Assembly: GCA_028386065.3 (NCBI GenBank)
Contig: JAKUCV010006848.1
Location: 34,620-98,619, forward strand
Direction: 5' to 3'
Origin: Turnera subulata
Lineage: Eukaryota > Streptophyta > Magnoliopsida > Malpighiales > Passifloraceae
DNA length: 64,000 nt
The number at the start of each line of letters is the position of its first letter. The first letter of the stretch is position 1. Below the pieces are notes generated by a model. The model was not told the origin of the DNA. It worked only from the letters and a program-made list of their open reading frames with translations, and ran no database searches. This document shows, piece by piece, positions 46,001 through 61,514 of the stretch. The position numbers and the translations under genes were made by a program.

Positions 46001-47593
46001 CTCCTCCTTGAATTTATATTTTTTTTCTAATTTATCATGTATTATTTAGGAAATAAATCTGCACATTCAATTTATATATTTAAATGATTTAATTATTATT
46101 AATATAATCAAATTTAAGATCAAGTCTATAACTAATGAAACTTGGGGAGTCTCACCATAAAATTTCTCGTACCTATCCGCTGATAGAAATATAGATCCAA
46201 AAATGGAATTCACTTTGAACATAGCCGAAATTGCTCATTTAGGATAAAACTTATTAATCTTTAGTTTCCTTTTCAATCTATCAACCCCTATTAAGTAATT
46301 AGAAAAAAATCTCACCATATATTTCTCGTGTATTGCTTAAATTATGATATATTGACTCTCCTTTATGACAATGGTTTACAAAAATTTCTCGTTGAGGATA
46401 TATAATTGTTTTGTGTAGTAAAATCTTTATCAACATAAGATTGTCTTTTGTAAGATTTTAATTAAGATCCGTCTACCTTTCAGGCCTAACTAACTCCCTG
46501 TTTGGAGAACATAAGAGCAAACATATACGGAAATTTTTAAAATTTTTGATACTTCAGCATAGTTGGATGTTTGGATCTTGCAAGGTTTTTGATGGATACT
46601 CTCTTAGGTATGTATATGTTCGGACATCTATGTAAGAAAAAAATAATAATTATATCTATATTGCAAGAAAAATAATGACATCTATAATTCAGTATACTGT
46701 GCTCAAAACAAATCAGTACATTGCTGACCTACATTTTGTTTATATTTTTGGTGTGAATTTAACTGATAGATACAGTTAAGTGCGTTTTTTAAGAATTATT
46801 TTTTGATGGTTAAAGTATATATTTTTTCCTTAGAGGGTGCTTAAAATCAAAGATGTAGTGCGTTTTTGGTTCTGGGAACTGGTTGATTTTGCATATCTTC
46901 ACACAACTTCAAGTCGGTCATCTCAATCTTTCGAGAAAGATTTGTATCAATCATAAATGATACAGCTAGAAAGATTAATTGAATCTTTCTTCATTTTGTT
47001 TCAACTTTCAACAAACGTTTTCCATGCACCAGAGATTTTTTTAATCCTCCGTTCAAAACAAGAGAGGGGTTTTTTTAATCCAAATATAATTTCTTCTAAA
47101 TGAAGATATATATTTTTTTTCTGCAGGAAGATTCAAAACCCGATTTGAATTTGGGTTCGAGTCACTAGACAAATGGAGCGGTAATGGAATAAGCAACTGT
47201 GACTGTGTGTATGTGAAAGTGAAGGGGGACGAAATTATTGATACAAAGGCCAAAACATTTAAAAAAATCTTTCAAAAGCTCTCGTTGTAGGCCCCCCTCC
47301 TTGTGACAAAAATAGCAGTCCCAGTCTCCAACTGGCCCAAGGCACCCAAAAGATAAAAGTAAGATGACGTGGCCGATCCTATTTCGCACACCACTATAGA
47401 ACATCAATAAACACACATTAGCGAATGCATACCTAACTTACCCGCGCGTGTGGATTACTTCCCATTACAGTGTTCCCCGGTTCATGGGGGGTTGGTCACT
47501 TTTGGTATCATCTGCTCTTTACTGGCCAATGAAATCTAATCCACATGGTTACTAAATTCTTTTTAGTTTTTGTCTCTCAAGTCATTCGCTGGT
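43032..47593. other. Intergenic AT-rich DNA
   Basis: About 4.6 kb. Only short frames of no recognised family occur. I could not find LTR or TIR pairs, RNA genes or exon clusters. The region between 44880 and 46800 is especially AT-rich. Confidence 0.5.
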
Positions 47594-47613
47594 GGTATTA
47601 TGATAACATTTCT

Positions 47614-50068
47614 TTTTTTTTTTTTTTTTTTGGTCGGAACCGGGAAGTATATTAAAAATATACGTGAGCTGGATACATGGTTAGAAGTCGGTAGCTCAAA
47701 TCGACTCCTATCTTATACAAGAGACGTGCTGATAACAATACAGAACCAACATGAGAATATATCAACATCCCGCTGTGCGGGACAGGAAAAACATCCAAAA
47801 TACAGAACAACACATTATAATGACTGATGAAACAAGGACCAGGGTGGTGTGGTCAGCGAAGATGGAAAGTATCCGGCGGTTGGTCCCCTGCTGCACTCGA
47901 ACTGGAAGCACCTGGAGAGAAGACCATACGATGGTCGTCTTCCGTGAGAACCACCGCCGTATGATTTTGGTGTTTACGGGTTCGAGGAGGGGCTGAGTGG
48001 ATAAAATTGTTGGAAACAACAGGGTAGTTGGCATTGGGAGGAACAGGGGAGTTGACAGGTCCGGTGGAAGAATGGATAACATCGATGTTGGGCGGGAAGG
48101 AGCTGACATTAGAAACATCTTGGAGGGATTGACGCTTAGGGGTATCTTTGGAGATGAGCTTTGAGAGTTTCAGAGGTTGGGATTTTTTGGTGGTCTGTTT
48201 GGCGAGTCGGTTAGCAAGTTTACTTTTGGACCTTTTGAGGGAACCTTCTCCGATAAAATCGTGAAGTGTAGGTAAGTCGGGGATAGGTTCGGGCTGGTCT
48301 TGGTTGGCGCTGACGGTTGGTTGTGGCGGAGGGGGGGCAATGGCATGGGTTGGCACTGTGGGAGCAATGGGCTGTGTCTGCGACATTGGGGTAGTTGTGG
48401 TTGCGCCGGGGGTCGGCATGGTCGGTGGCTCCTCCGAGCGAGCACTCTCCAGGAGATGAAACCTATTGGTTGCAATTCTGGTATGGGGGACTATGGAGGG
48501 AACCGAGGGGCTGGTGAACGGACGTCGAGTGAGCCGGTTAGTCCTCCGGGGGACATTCATCCATTCCCCCCTCCCATTAGATGCCACGGTGGATGACATC
48601 CCTGTAGACATTGTGGGTGCAGCTGGGGGCATTGTCTCGCCTTTCTGAACCTGTGGAGCTTCCGGACAGGCTAAGAGACTATGATCCAAATGACCACAAA
48701 TATAGCATATGTTATGCAACCCTTCATAGGCAACCTTTATGGGTTCGCCTTCCAGGTGCACTGTACCTTGAAGAGGCTTGGTCAAATCCAGACATACAGC
48801 GACTCTAGCAAATTTAGCTCGACTGGGATTAGAAGAATTACCGTCGAGCTTAATCGTCCGGCCCACCATGTTTCCGAGTTGTCTGAGAATCCTAGAATGG
48901 TACCGGTTCGTCGGAAAGTCTGGGAACTGGACCCATGTCACGATCGAGTCGATTTTCCCTGTGGAGGCTCGGAAATTGGGGGACCATGGTTGCACACTCA
49001 GCACATTCCCGTAGATCATCCAAGGACCATCAGTCAAGGCGTGAATGAAGTCTTGGGGTGCCCAGAATCTCACCAAGTAGAAATTATTTTCGAGGTCTAA
49101 AATTTTGAACGCCCCGGTTGGCTTCCAAAGGGTTTGCAATTGGGTGTGGAGGGCCTTGTAGCCGATGGCTCTCCCATACAGTTTGACCACTACGGCATTC
49201 TCCCATTGTTTATCTAGGCGAGCTTTGAAAGGCTCGGACAACTCCAGGTTAGGCACGCCTGCAATATGGGACACAATCAGATCACCGTCCTCGTACTCGG
49301 CTTCGCCTTCGATTTCCCAAGGGTCCGATTGGTACAAAGGATTAGGCCCGCCAAAGAGCGAGTCTCGGTACGTAGGCTTGGCTGCCTCCATGAGCACATC
49401 TGGGTCGGCAGTCTTAGAGTTCTCCTGGTCGGTTAGAGGCAGTGACGGGAGCTCAGGTAAGCCTGGGGTCGCGGCAGCTAAGGTCGGGCGCTCTAGCTCC
49501 TGGACCATTGGTGGTCCGTGCTGTACGGTTGAGGACGAGGGAGGGTCAGGACCAAAGGGGCCGGTGGTGGAGACTGGTGGAGAAGCTCCGGTCTGTCGGA
49601 ACAGGGGGGGTGAGGATGGCCGGAGCCTGTCTCCTGTGAGAGGAGAGGCCGCCACTTCACGGGATCGGGACCGTCGGCGGTGAATGGGACTGGAGGTCAC
49701 TCTTTGGGGTCGGGAGGTGCGACCTCATCCCTCCAGTCGACAGCAGTCCCGGAGGCCACCAAGCAGGTACCGACGCGGCCGGCTTCTCAACCTCTCTCCC
49801 CCACCGTGCGCGCGGTCTCCGCGCCGCGCACCGCCGAGCGAACAGAAGTTGGAGCTAGACCACGACGTCCGGACAGCAACACCTGACTCGGTGGATGGGA
49901 CTGGTTGCGAGGCGTCACACCGGGGGGAGTTGGGCTCCTCACGCCATGCTCTACCTCGCCGGAGATGGTGGTGGCGAGTGGGAATGGTGTCGCTGTGTCT
50001 TTCTTTTTTTTACTGTAGCTTACTGTTGAGGACAGAGAGTGTTTTTGCTTGGCCTGGTTTTTTGGTAT
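47614..50068 (-). mobile_element. L1-type LINE lacking ORF2, with a 20-bp TSD
   Basis: A perfect 20-bp repeat beginning GGTATTATG and ending CATTTCT lies at 47594-47613 and 50069-50088. The element is on the minus strand: its 5' UTR starts at 50068, ORF1 follows, and it ends with a poly(A) tail (T-run at 47614-47631). Only about 215 bp separates the ORF1 stop from the tail, and no reverse transcriptase or endonuclease motif is present. The TSD shows that both ends are original. Confidence 0.92.
47853..49508 (-). CDS. LINE ORF1 protein (DUF4283 plus CCHC zinc knuckle)
   Basis: The open frame extends upstream to 49700 (615 codons), but the first ATG in it is at 49508, giving 551 aa; an upstream TGA closes the frame before any other ATG. 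The N-terminal part is Pro/Ser-rich. The DUF4283 domain follows (WENAVVVKLYGRAIGYKAL, then DLENNFYLVRFW, then GPWMIYGNVLSVQPW), then FPTNRYHSRILRQLGNMVG and a knuckle CYICGHLDHSLLAC (C-X2-C-X4-H-X4-C). The tail is a Pro/Thr-rich linker. This is the gag-like RNA-binding protein of plant L1 elements. The long frame has no internal stop, which suggests a young or constrained copy. Confidence 0.9.
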   Translation of the reverse strand: MVQELERPTLAAATPGLPELPSLPLTDQENSKTADPDVLMEAAKPTYRDSLFGGPNPLYQSDPWEIEGEAEYEDGDLIVSHIAGVPNLELSEPFKARLDKQWENAVVVKLYGRAIGYKALHTQLQTLWKPTGAFKILDLENNFYLVRFWAPQDFIHALTDGPWMIYGNVLSVQPWSPNFRASTGKIDSIVTWVQFPDFPTNRYHSRILRQLGNMVGRTIKLDGNSSNPSRAKFARVAVCLDLTKPLQGTVHLEGEPIKVAYEGLHNICYICGHLDHSLLACPEAPQVQKGETMPPAAPTMSTGMSSTVASNGRGEWMNVPRRTNRLTRRPFTSPSVPSIVPHTRIATNRFHLLESARSEEPPTMPTPGATTTTPMSQTQPIAPTVPTHAIAPPPPQPTVSANQDQPEPIPDLPTLHDFIGEGSLKRSKSKLANRLAKQTTKKSQPLKLSKLISKDTPKRQSLQDVSNVSSFPPNIDVIHSSTGPVNSPVPPNANYPVVSNNFIHSAPPRTRKHQNHTAVVLTEDDHRMVFSPGASSSSAAGDQPPDTFHLR

Positions 50069-50237
50069 GGTATTATGATAACATTTCTCAGCAAACCCAA
50101 AAATTTCAACTTCCCATATATCTAAGCAAAGAGATAAAGCCTTAATTATTTTTTTCCTTTTAAATTAATCCCTCACCCATGTCATATCAATCCATGGTCA
50201 ATTATATTAATTACTCAATGCCCTCATTGATTTTTTC

Positions 50238-50245
50238 TTTATAAG
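50238..50245 (+). promoter_or_regulatory. Likely TATA box of the cysteine protease gene
   Basis: TTTATAAG lies 117 bp upstream of the ATG, consistent with a 5' UTR of about 90 nt. The LINE 5' end lies only 170 bp upstream of this box. Confidence 0.5.
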
Positions 50246-50361
50246 CCCACCATTCCCCACCTTTGCCTCTTCACTTCTCATACCCAACCCAACCATTATC
50301 ATCATCATCACTCCATCTCTCCAACCAAACACTTCCCCTAGCAAAACAAAGGCAAAAAAAT

Positions 50362-53942
<3,581 letters not shown>

Positions 53943-54606
53943 GTGACAGGTTCAGGCTTAAGGCAGCGGATGATGGAATCAAGAACGGATTGGAGAATCA
54001 TGGCAGGGGCTTGATTTTCTCCCTCTATTCTCTTGGTTTATTATACTGCACAGTTTCAATTTCAGCAGTTAAGAATTCCCAAAGATGGACGCTTAGTTCA
54101 GGTGCTGATTGTGTAAATAGCTTCCTATTTATATGCGGTTGCATTTGAACAACATTTGTCGAATGTTATCTGTAAATGATGCGTCATTTAGCGATATGGC
54201 ATTAATCAATTTGGTCTGTCAAATGAACTGGTACTTGTAATTTGCAAAGAAATAATTCTAGCTTTAATCCTTTTCTTCGCGTACATTCTTTCCTGCTGAG
54301 GACCTGTCATAGGCTCCATTGGATGTCACTGACTCATAACTCATAAGGACTGGCCATTTGGCAGTGCCTTTTTCACAAGGTTTCGCAGGTTACTTAGTTA
54401 AATTGGCTTTGCATATAGCATTTACATGAGAAATCCATGGCTTTCTTTGGAATTTTTTATCCACTCCTAGAGGATTGAGTTGTTTACTTGACAGACCACC
54501 TTAACAAATTGGTTCACACTTCAAGCTTTAGTTTTATACACAATCATTATAGACGGAAGGTAACACATTTTTCCTTGTTTCACTAACAAATAACATTCCC
54601 ATATTG
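53943..54606 (+). other. 3' UTR and downstream flank of the protease gene
   Basis: The terminal exon is followed by AT-rich sequence with AATAAT at about 54251, a possible poly(A) signal. No other gene is seen before the hAT element. Confidence 0.45.
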
Positions 54607-54682
54607 CACATGCCTGGCAATTGGTCGGGGTCCCCGCGGGGGAAAGGTTCCACCCCCCCTCCGTTTCAGAAATGTTCCCCCG

Positions 54683-57021
54683 TGTCACGCCCCCACTTAA
54701 ACATGACCGGCCAGGCGCCATGGTGCACCTACACCACGCCACAAGGCACCCCAAGGCCTATAATCGTCACTATAGAAGCTAGCCGCCCTTGCCTAGCGGG
54801 TTAGTCACAACAATGAAATGCGCAGCACAACGCAAGCGAACAAACATATGCAAAGGCAACATAAGATACCAATTGTATCAAAACTCAATATCCACTAATG
54901 TTATAAAGTTCTTGCTACAAGGGGCGCTAACACTTAATCCAAGACATAATCGAATACGGTGTATAAATACAATTACATAATGAAGAGAGTCGACTCGACT
55001 ATACCCATCGACCTACTGCCCGTACACTCATTCTCGCACCTGCAAGGCAAGGGGAGATATGGGGAGTGAGTATAAAACTCAGTAAGCAAATGTGCACACA
55101 AGCAATAACCACTCAAGGCATGCAATGCTCAACAAACATACATCCAATCAGCAAGGTATCCGGTCCTCCGTGATCAGGCCCACGGGTAAGCCAAGTGATG
55201 TACTCCGGGCCTACTTGCATGTCTTGGCAGCCCTGCACACATGCACTACCGAATCCCACAGCCCCACGTACGAGGCATAACCGAATAGCCAACAATGTGC
55301 ATATGGCTTGCTACCGAGGCACACACAGCGCCCTTCGTAGCACCACCCTTTGGCCAAGCGGATCCCATACCGCAATGACCATCTGTCAACAAGACCAAGC
55401 GGACATAATCCTCCGCAAGGTACAACAACCTGTACAAGGCACCCAGTGCCAATATCTTGTGGCGCACAACACAAGTGCCCACCATCTCATGGTACGTACA
55501 AGCCCCGCTTGCACTGCCCTCATGATCCATTGGCCAACGATCCACATCAATGCAAATGTATGCAAGTGCAATGCATGGCCCCTTGGGCACAACCAGCAAG
55601 CCAACCATAAGTCAATAATCAATAACACATGCACCAGAGGTGCTAATAGCAAGCCAACCAAGCAATTGGGCCATCTGCCTAGCAAGCACACAATAGCAAC
55701 TATCACAAGTACGCATCACCTACTTACCTAGACTTTTAGTACAACCATACCAATCATTCCCTCCCTTTGGAGCCCTTGGGCATCCTGGGATCATAAGCTC
55801 CTGTCACAAACATATAAAGTCACATCATAACCCAAGCACATCAAGCATAGCATGTAAACCCAATCTAATTACACAACACTTATCTATCCCCAATTCGGGC
55901 AGAAGCTTCCCTACACCAGCAGTGACTTCAACCCGAAATACAAACCATTAAAGTCAGAACCAGCTTCGGGCCTCAACATACGAGTTGTAGATCTGCCTCT
56001 TATCTTTCCATAGCCACCAAGAACACCAAATTCCAAACCGTCTAACTCCAGTTATGGCTCCTGCATCAACTCGGGGTCAAGCAGCTGGACTGCCGCAGAC
56101 TAGTCCATTTGGAGAGAACATAACTCGCTCAGTTCCCTCCAAAATCCACCAAACTAGTTCCATATGAAAGCTAGAGATGTTAGCTAACCATATGTTTTAG
56201 TTTCACTCAATTCCAACCAGTGGTTTGGCCGAAATCCTCATTTTAGTGAGGAAAGGTCATTCTGCCCGAGAGCAGAACCACCCAAGCCTCACCTCTCCTC
56301 ACCTCTTCTTTTCCGCTCTTTCTCCACTCTGTTTTCTCTCCAGCCCTTAACCACGAAATTGACAGAGATAAGAGTGAGGGAGAGGTGCTTGCTTAACCTC
56401 TTAAGACTTGCCCAAGTAGGTGAGTCATAAACCTACTTGCCACCTCTTCCTCTTTAGGTGCCACATGCACCAAAATGCCACCTCATGCTTATCCATGGCC
56501 AATTGGCCCGTGCCACACAAGCTGCTAGCTTGTTCACCCAAAGCCACCAGCACCTTATTCCCGAGCCACTTGGCTCACTCTGATTGGTCGGTTTGGCCAA
56601 TCACGATTTTACACATCATCGGGTCCAATTGTGCACCGACGGACACCCCAGTGCCCCTGTTGTGCACTATTTCGTGCCAACTCGAGCCAACGGGTTTCTC
56701 CCTTGTGCAATTGTGCCTCCAATGCACTAATTGCACCTTATTAATATATTACCAACATAATCCATCACTTATTGACTGATTAATCAAGTCGAGCACTAGG
56801 TATCCCCTAAATAGGTCATCCATGCTTCGAGTCACCACGAACCCATTTGCGCACACTAGGCCAAGCCTATGTGCACCATTGCCCAAACTCTGACACTAGC
56901 ACATATTACCGACCCTAAACCCATACCATCATAACCTACACGAGCATCCTCGAAGGATAAGTTCCCGACTCTCATCGTGTGAGTGTCCCTCTAGGCACCA
57001 TGGTGTACCTAGGGTATCACA
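54683..57021 (-). repeat. Left LTR (3' LTR in element orientation)
   Basis: 2339 bp, TG...CA. It aligns along its whole length with 58565-60906, with scattered substitutions and small indels visible (for example nine differences in the first 95 bp, but very few over the next 200). Confidence 0.9.
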
Positions 57022-57036
57022 TCATCCCCTCCTTCA
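57022..57036 (-). promoter_or_regulatory. Polypurine tract of the LTR retrotransposon
   Basis: The minus strand reads GAAGGAGGGGATGA directly against the inner edge of the left LTR, the usual position for plus-strand priming. Confidence 0.65.
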
Positions 57037-58545
57037 AGAATTTAGACCGCAAAATTCAGATGTTACTGTAAACTCATTGATAACATCGTTGCCCTTTCAT
57101 TATTCTCATATGTTATTCAGTGTGTTCTTATTCCCCCGCTTTTATCTCAACTGTGCTACTCAGCTATTAACTCAGTCCAATGTATCTCCAATCCATTCAC
57201 CTCAAAATTCTTTCTTGAGTTCAACCTCAACTCCTTAATGTCTCCCAAGCTTGATACTTACAATGTACAATCCAAATGTACAATCCAAACTTATGATCAT
57301 ATCTGACAAACCCATTTCACATACCTTGACGACTTAATCGGAATCTTATAGATTCTAGCTCTAATGACTACCTAGCACTTCTTGCCACAGTACAGATGGA
57401 TAGGCTAAACAGTACTTGCATATTTCTTTCAAAACATTATAAATTGTAGCCATATAGTAAAAGCAAGTAAAATTATGCAATGTACTGCTAACCTTCCAAA
57501 TATAATCATACAAGTTCCCACCATAACTCTTTCACACGATATATAGCTCATTAAGCTATCATAATCCATATGCTCATTCTTTCATCACTAATACCTTCAA
57601 CCACTTATTCGACCCATTATGGTGTAGTGCCTGCACTCGACCATGCCAATTGGCCGTGAAGGCCAATTATTCCCAGCCGAACCTCAAAATGCACCACTCG
57701 CCCACTAGTTTGTGTACTTGGATAGTAGTTGGCCAACCGGGCCACAAAATGCACGAGTCGCACACTGGTGCATGCACTAATGCTCTAATCGGCCAACCGG
57801 ACCAATTGCCTCAACTGGGCCACAAGGTGCTATTTTCCTATACACTGGTGTTCACCAGTGCATGCACTAGCACACCAATTATACCAATTGGCGCACCAAT
57901 TGGCTTAGCAGTGCACCAACTAGGCACCAACAACACTGTAGTGTGCCAACTATGCACCAACAGTGCTGTAGCGTGCCAATTGGGCACCCAGCACTATAGC
58001 GTGCCAATTGCATCCCAAATAAGCCAACCATGCTTCCGCAGTGCCACTCCGCTTATACCTCATAAAAAGATGTAGTACTTCACACACATCTCCATGTTCA
58101 TCATCATACATCATGAGAACTTAGTAGTCCACAAATTAACCCCAAGTAATCCAAACCAACTCCAATACCCTCACATGTGGTATTTGTCCAGGCCATTTAT
58201 AAACCTTCCCTCCATATGTTACTACTTGTATCACTTAAAAAGTTTAGCATAATTGTTGTCCATACTGTATTACATGTTGTACAGCGAAACCCCACAATCA
58301 CTACCATTTTCAAATCCACAACATCATTACTTACTTTCGTTAGTACCATAATCCCAACCTTTCCATGCCATCATAGCATGTCCACGAGTTGCCGATCTGC
58401 ACATCAAGCAAACACAAAAACACAACAACACACGAAAGACAAGCAAAACATACAAGACACAAGCCACTCACCAAACCGCAACCTCTAACTCGACGGGTAC
58501 TTGCCATGACTCATTAGCCTATGCCCCTTAGCAAAATTTTATAAC
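57037..58545. other. Internal region of the LARD-like element
   Basis: Non-coding. Between about 57640 and 58020 it holds a degenerate minisatellite rich in GTGCCAA, GCACCAA and CCAATTGG strings. No protease, RT, RNase H or integrase motif is seen in any frame. Confidence 0.7.
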
Positions 58546-58564
58546 TATGCTCCGCTACCATATC
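58546..58564 (-). promoter_or_regulatory. Possible primer-binding site
   Basis: On the minus strand, just inside the right LTR, the sequence is GATATGGTAGCGGAGCATA. TGGTAGCGGAGC partly matches the initiator-Met PBS TGGTATCAGAGC used by many plant LTR elements. Confidence 0.4.
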
Positions 58565-60906
58565 TGTCACGCCCCCGCTTAAGCATGACCGGCCAGGCAC
58601 CATGTGCACCTATACCACACCACAAGGTAACCCAAGGCCTATAACCGTCACTATAGAAGCTAGCCGCCCTTGCCTAGCGGGTTAGTCACAACAATGAAAT
58701 GCGCAGCACAACGAAAGCGAACAAACATATGCAAAGGCAACATAAGATACCAATTGTATCAAAACTCAATATCCACTAATGTTATAAAATTCTTGCTACA
58801 AGGGGCGCTAACACTTAATCCAAGACATAACCGAATACGGTGTATAAATACAATTACATAATGAAGAGAGTCGACTCGACTATACCCATCGACCTACTGC
58901 CCGTACACTCAATCTCGCACCTGCAAGGCAAGGGAAGATATGAGGGGTGAGTATAAAACTCAGTAAGCAAATGTGCACACAAGCAATAACCATTCAAGGC
59001 ATGTAATGCTCAACAAACATGCATCCAATCAGCAAGGTATCCGGTCCTCCATGATCAGGCCCACGGGTAAGCCAAGTGATGTACTCCGGGCCTACTTACA
59101 TGTCTTGGCAGCCCTGCACACATGCACTACCGAATCCCACAGCCCCACGTACGAGGCATAACCGAATAGCCAACAATGTGCATATGGCTTGCTACCGAGG
59201 CACACACAGCGCCCTTCGTAGCCCCACCCTTTGGCCAAGTGGATCCCACACCGCAATGACCACCTGTCAACAAGACCAAGCGGACATAATCCTCCGCAAG
59301 GTACAACAACCTGTACAAGGCACCCAATGCCAATATCTTGTGGCGCACAACACAAGTGCCCACCATCTCATGGTACGTACAAGCCCCGCTTGCACTACCC
59401 TCATGATCCATTGGCCAACGATCCACATCAATGCAAATGTATGCAAGTGCAATGCATGGCCCCTTGGGCACAACCAGCAAGCCAACCATAAGTCAATAAT
59501 CAATAACACATGCACCAGAGGTGCTAATAGCAAGCCAACCAAGCAATTGGGCCATCTGCCTAGCAAGCACACAATAGCAACTATCACAAGTACGCATCAC
59601 CTACTTACCTAGCATTTTAGCACAACCATACCAATCATTCCCTCACTTTGGAGCCCTTGGGCATCCTGGGATCATAAGCTCCTGTCACAAACATATAAAG
59701 TCACATCATAACCCAAGCACAGCAAGCATAGCATGTAAACCACAATCTAATTACACAACACTTATCTATCCCCAATTCGGGCAGAAGCTGCCCTGCACCA
59801 GCAGTGACTTCAACCCGAAATATAAACCCTTAAAGTCAGAACCAGCTTCGGGCCTCAACATAAGAGTTGTAGAACTGCCTCCTATCTTTCCATAGCCACC
59901 AAGAACACCAAATTACAAGCCGTCTAACTCCATTTATGGCTCCTGCATCAACTCGGGGTCAAGCAGCTGGACTGCTGCAGACCAGTCCATTTGGAGAGAG
60001 CATAACTCGCTCAGTTCAGCTCCAAAATCCATCAAACCGGTGCCATATGAAAGCTAGGGATGTTATCTAACCATAGGCTTTAGTTTTACTAAATTCCAAC
60101 CAGTGGTTTGGCCGAAAGCCTCATTTAAGTGAGGAAAGGTCATTCTGCCCGAGAGCAGAACCACCCAAGCCTCACCTCTCCTCACCTCTTCTTTTCCTCT
60201 CTTTCTCCACTCTTTTTTTCTCTCCAGCCCTTAACCACGAAATTGGCAGAGATAAGAGTGAGGGAGAGGTACTTGCTTCACCTCTTAAGACTTGCCCAAG
60301 TAGGTGAGTCATCAACCTACTTGCCACCTCTTCCTCTTTAGGTGCCACATGCACCAAAATGCCACCTCATGCTTATCCATGGCCAATTGGCCCGTGCCAC
60401 ACAAGCTGCTAGCTTGTACACCCAAAGCCACCAGCACCTTATTCCCGAGCCACTTGGCTCACTCTGATTGGTCGGTTTGGCCAATCACGATTTTACACAT
60501 CATCGGGTCCAATTGTACACCGACAGACACCCCGGTGCCCCCGTTGTGCACCATTTCGTGCCAACTCGAGCCAACGGGTATCTTCCTTGTGCAATTGTGC
60601 CTCCAATGTACTAATTGCACCTAATTAATATATTACCAACATAATCCATCACTTGTTGACTGATTAATCAAGTCTAGCACTAGGTATCCCCTAAATAGGT
60701 CATCCATGCCTTCGAGTCACGACAAACCCATTTGCGCACACTAGGCCAAGCCTATGTGCACCATTGCTCACACTCTGACACTAGCACATATTATCGAGCC
60801 TAAACCCATACCATCATAACCTACACGAGCATCCTTGAAGGATAAGTACCCGGCTCTCATCGTATGAGTGTCCCTCTAGGCACCAAGGTGTACCTGGGGT
60901 ATCACA
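58565..60906 (-). repeat. Right LTR (5' LTR in element orientation)
   Basis: 2342 bp, TG...CA, closely matching the left LTR. The open frames inside (for example about 59076-59612) recur in both LTRs and are antisense to the element. Confidence 0.9.
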
Positions 60907-61514
60907 CCCCGTCCCCATCCCCATTCTCCGTTCGGGGGGAAAATTTCTCCCATCCCCGTTCCCCGCGGGGAATCGGATACCCACGGGGACCCCATTTCCC
61001 ATTTGATAGATAAAAATTGGTAAAATATATATTTTTTTAAAGTAATCAAAGTTAACTTATAAACAAATTTAATTGTCTTGGCTTGCATGATTCAAAATTA
61101 GTATTTTAATTGTTTTGGCTTACATGATTCAAAATATAAGACAAGAAAATTAAAGATGGTTACTAGTTCGTTGTCTCTATTGTTGATTACATACTAGAAC
61201 ACTAAAATAAAATCCAATTATTGCATTCAACTAACTCAACAATTACTTCTCAAAAATTTTGCCTACTCCCCAATTCCAATTTATTGGTTAATCAGATAAT
61301 GACTCAGGGGTATTTTTGTATATTTGCTTATTTCGGGGTCCCCGTGGGTCGTGGGGGAGCACTCCCCGCCCCCATTCCCAAATTTCCAACGGGGCCAAAA
61401 CGTCCCCCGTCCTCATCCCCGCGGGGGCGAAATTGCCCCCATCCCCGTTCCCCATTCTGCGATTCCTGGCGGATTCCGCGTTAATAGACACCCATTGCCA
61501 TCCCTACACATGCC

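Larger units (their letters stand above)
54683..60906 (-). mobile_element. Non-coding LTR retrotransposon, 6224 bp, TSD CCCCG
   Basis: Two LTRs of 2339 and 2342 bp flank only 1543 bp. CCCCG flanks both sides (54678-54682, 60907-60911). Both LTRs start TGTCACGCCCCC and end GGGTATCACA. A purine-rich PPT (minus strand) adjoins the left LTR and a PBS-like string adjoins the right LTR, so the element is on the minus strand. There are no gag or pol motifs, so it fits the LARD class of large non-autonomous retrotransposon derivatives. Confidence 0.9.
54615..61506. mobile_element. Short hAT-type element split by an LTR retrotransposon, TSD CACATGCC
   Basis: The 8-bp repeat CACATGCC lies at 54607-54614 and 61507-61514. 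The right end (reverse complement) reads TAGGGATGGCAATGGG, a known plant hAT-type terminus; the left end starts at TGGCAATTGG, so its first six bases are missing. Both arms carry GGGGTCCCCG and CCCCGCGGGG strings. Subtracting the nested retrotransposon leaves about 663 bp of non-coding sequence, so this is a non-autonomous element. Confidence 0.82.

Noticed and set aside
49509..49700. N-terminal extension of LINE ORF1 to 49700
   Set aside because: It begins with GTG and has no ATG; an upstream stop closes the frame. The ATG at 49508 is preferred unless the element uses unusual initiation.
55195..55731. 178-codon open frame, repeated at 59076-59612
   Set aside because: It lies within both LTRs of one retrotransposon, antisense to the element, and overlaps other long frames on both strands. 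It is low-stop, CA-rich sequence, not a gene.
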